Below are positions 6,041-7,534 of a stretch of DNA of 7,534 bases, one piece after another. The stretch comes from Ignavibacteriales bacterium (GTDB lineage Bacteria > Bacteroidota > Ignavibacteria > UBA10030 > SZUA-254). A program made the translations under genes and the position numbers. The stretch spans positions 1 through 7,534 of the forward strand of contig JACQYX010000148.1 in the NCBI GenBank assembly GCA_016207985.1, given 5' to 3'. Below the pieces are notes generated by a model. It did no database searches and was not told the DNA's origin. It saw nothing but the letters and a program-made list of their open reading frames with translations. The stretch's first letter is position 1. Each line of letters opens with the position of its first letter.

Positions 6041-7534
6041 TTATTTCATAAGAATCGTCTGCCTAACTTCAGTGAACGACCCTGCTGTTAGTTTATAATA
6101 GTACACTCCGCTTGCAAGTCCAATGGTATTAAATTTTATAGACTTAAATCCAGCAGATTGTTGCTCATTTACTATCGTCTTCACTTCCTGCCCAAAGATA
6201 TTATATACTTTCAACGTTACCCAACTATAGACCGGCAACTGATAACTAATAACGGTTGTCGGATTGAACGGATTTGTCACTTTCACCCAGTATGCTTTCC
6301 CCGGGGCAATTATGTCACTCGACACATACCCCTTATCATAACCGAAGAACTGCGAAGTGATTATACCGGAGGGAATTGAAAGAATTTCCGAAACGTCGAC
6401 CGTATCAGAAATTGAGCCAATCATATTCCAGCCTTCTGCGATATCAATGGTATCTAACGCTCGCCAGTCGCCGATGTAGTCGATAGTTTGTGAGCTGGAA
6501 AATTTTACCCAGTAACCAGGACCATTATCGAGTGTATCTTTGGTTTTGTACGTTCCTCCTTCGTACGCAAACGCATTAGATATTGCTGTTGGGTAAACCA
6601 CAGTTTTTAAAAAATTGTCAAGTGTTACCGGAATGGAGACCATGTTCCAACCTTGAGCGACCTGAGTCTCAATCGTATCAGCGCCCGGATTAGGCGTATA
6701 TGTGGTTAAGCCAAGTTGGATCCCTGAAGGCATTCCCTCTGTATCGAACAAAGTCACCAACGTCGTTCCTTCATATGTTTCATCCTCTGCCGGAGGCTTG
6801 TGGGTGATTATTTCTTGTATTCGTTTAGGGTCCATGTTGTTAAGGATTATTCCCCCAAGATTAATTTCTAAGAACACATCAAAGAAACTTTGAGCGATAC
6901 CACTCACCGTGAACGGCGGCAGATCCAATGTACCGGGTGTGGCATTGATCAATTCCTCGATCTCGCCTAAAGTGTGCTGCCATGGTCGTTTAGTATAATC
7001 ACGTAATCGGACCTTTACGTCACCGTAAATTGTGCTTGATCCGATTAATTCCAATTGCAGCATCTCAGTTTCAACATCATCTAAACCATCTCCATCCGAA
7101 TCGTCTGCAGAGCCGCCCGGAGGTATCACAACGTGCTCTAACGACTTACCACGCAGCTTAATAATTTCTGTGGATTGGTCTGGATAATGCAGCTCAATCA
7201 ATGATTTGACGTGCGTGAAGTAATCGATCTCTCCCGGATCTGGGATGTGTATTGTTTTTAAGATTCGTATCCCGGTTTGTTGTTCGTCTTCGTCCACTAA
7301 ATCTACTGGTGTATCATCAGCATACTCTTCACCAATTGCAGGTGGTTTGTGTGTGATAGTGGCATTTATGTGCTTGGCGATGGAGTTATGTAGTACCGTT
7401 CCCCCTGCATTGAGCTCGAAGAACACATCAAAGAAGCTATTGGCAGAACCCATCCAAACAAAAGGCGGAAGATCCAGTATATGAGGAGTCATATTTGCCA
7501 TTTCCTCTATTTCACCTGTCGTTCTCTGGAATGG
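6041..7534 (-). CDS. T9SS-secreted repeat protein with GWNM double module (5' end outside window)
   Basis: The frame is open to the right edge, giving 497 in-window codons before the TAA at 6041-6043. The first Met (7501) is not a credible start, because the codons before it (PFQRTTGEIEE) match the internal PWQHTLGEIEE. Counting from the edge, a 183-residue unit occurs from residue 1 and again from 184. Shared motifs are GEIEE, LDLPPF, SFFDVF and ITHKPPA. The first copy ends with a DSDGDGLDD loop (144-157), of thrombospondin-3 or EF-hand type. Two GWNM motifs (295 and 368) with their YWVK partners form a duplicated beta module common in Ignavibacteria secreted proteins. NPFNPTTVISYQLPV from residue 421 starts the T9SS sorting domain, fused directly to YWVKVT without the usual linker. 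The protein is exported and surface-associated; the 183-residue unit is not recognised. Confidence 0.94.
   Translation of the reverse strand, partial: PFQRTTGEIEEMANMTPHILDLPPFVWMGSANSFFDVFFELNAGGTVLHNSIAKHINATITHKPPAIGEEYADDTPVDLVDEDEQQTGIRILKTIHIPDPGEIDYFTHVKSLIELHYPDQSTEIIKLRGKSLEHVVIPPGGSADDSDGDGLDDVETEMLQLELIGSSTIYGDVKVRLRDYTKRPWQHTLGEIEELINATPGTLDLPPFTVSGIAQSFFDVFLEINLGGIILNNMDPKRIQEIITHKPPAEDETYEGTTLVTLFDTEGMPSGIQLGLTTYTPNPGADTIETQVAQGWNMVSIPVTLDNFLKTVVYPTAISNAFAYEGGTYKTKDTLDNGPGYWVKFSSSQTIDYIGDWRALDTIDIAEGWNMIGSISDTVDVSEILSIPSGIITSQFFGYDKGYVSSDIIAPGKAYWVKVTNPFNPTTVISYQLPVYSWVTLKVYNIFGQEVKTIVNEQQSAGFKSIKFNTIGLASGVYYYKLTAGSFTEVRQTILMK
6201..6274 (-). repeat. Dispersed repeat copy B: sorting-domain core in gene 1
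   Basis: This is the partner of 4788-4861. The similarity ends at 6274, the first base of the Asn codon of NPFNPTT. In gene 1 the preceding codons encode YWVKVT instead of the usual linker and YP. Confidence 0.8.
6704..7534 (-). repeat. 549-bp repeat unit encoding a 183-residue domain, one complete and one partial copy
   Basis: The unit runs from PFQRTTGEIEE at the right edge to the Thr-Lys-Arg just before PWQHTLGEIEE (about 6986). The second copy carries GEIEE, LDLPPF, SFFDVF, GGIILNN, ITHKPPA and GIQLGLTTYTPNPG and then passes into the GWNM module, so it lacks the second half with the calcium-type loop. Matching motifs keep an offset of 183 residues. More copies probably lie to the right of the window. 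Confidence 0.8.

Noticed and set aside
6041..7501. Reading gene 1 as a complete gene starting at the Met at 7501
   Set aside because: The frame stays open to the window edge, and the eleven codons before this Met encode a repeat of the internal PWQHTLGEIEE motif. There is also no signal peptide after this Met.

Overview
The window looks like accessory chromosome of a free-living bacterium with a type IX secretion system (T9SS), most likely in the Bacteroidota/Ignavibacteriota/Chlorobi lineage. The main evidence is the C-terminal motif YPNPFNPTTVISYQLP with its conserved tail, a type A sorting domain. The GWNM double repeat and the VPS10/sortilin-like Asp-box propeller are also common in large secreted proteins of that lineage. 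The phylum is inferred from protein style only; there is no marker gene in the window.

Layout. All coding sequence is on the minus strand, read from right to left. (1) Positions 7534-6041: the 3' part of a secreted protein whose 5' end lies beyond the window. It holds a repeated unit of about 183 residues, a DSDGDGLDD calcium-type loop, a two-copy GWNM/YWVK module and a sorting domain. (2) Positions 5959-4628: a complete 443-residue secreted protein with a signal peptide, two diverged copies of an unidentified domain of about 130 residues rich in cysteine, and a sorting domain. (3) Positions 4627-4421: an intergenic stretch with a strong 12-bp hairpin, probably the terminator of gene 2. (4) Positions 4420-1: the first 1473 codons of a very large gene that stays open to the left edge. 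It encodes a signal segment, a beta-propeller with 12 Asp boxes, an IPT/TIG domain, seven FG-GAP/VCBS repeats and at least three and a half copies of an exactly 74-residue InlB-B-like repeat. I translated this frame by eye from start to window edge and checked it at many points. No frameshift or stop was seen.

How they fit together. The three genes encode modular cell-surface or extracellular proteins. Genes 1 and 2 carry T9SS sorting signals, and gene 3 very probably carries one beyond the window. None has a recognisable catalytic motif, so adhesion, polymer binding or surface-layer roles are more plausible than a pathway. Genes 1 and 2 are 81 bp apart and may be co-transcribed. Gene 3 is probably a separate unit.

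The most informative details are evolutionary. The sorting domains of genes 1 and 2 share about 74 bp of near-identical DNA. That similarity stops at the codon where gene 1 lacks the usual linker and the first residues of the sorting motif, which suggests recombination of a sorting cassette. No RNA genes, CRISPR arrays, insertion sequences or defence genes were seen.
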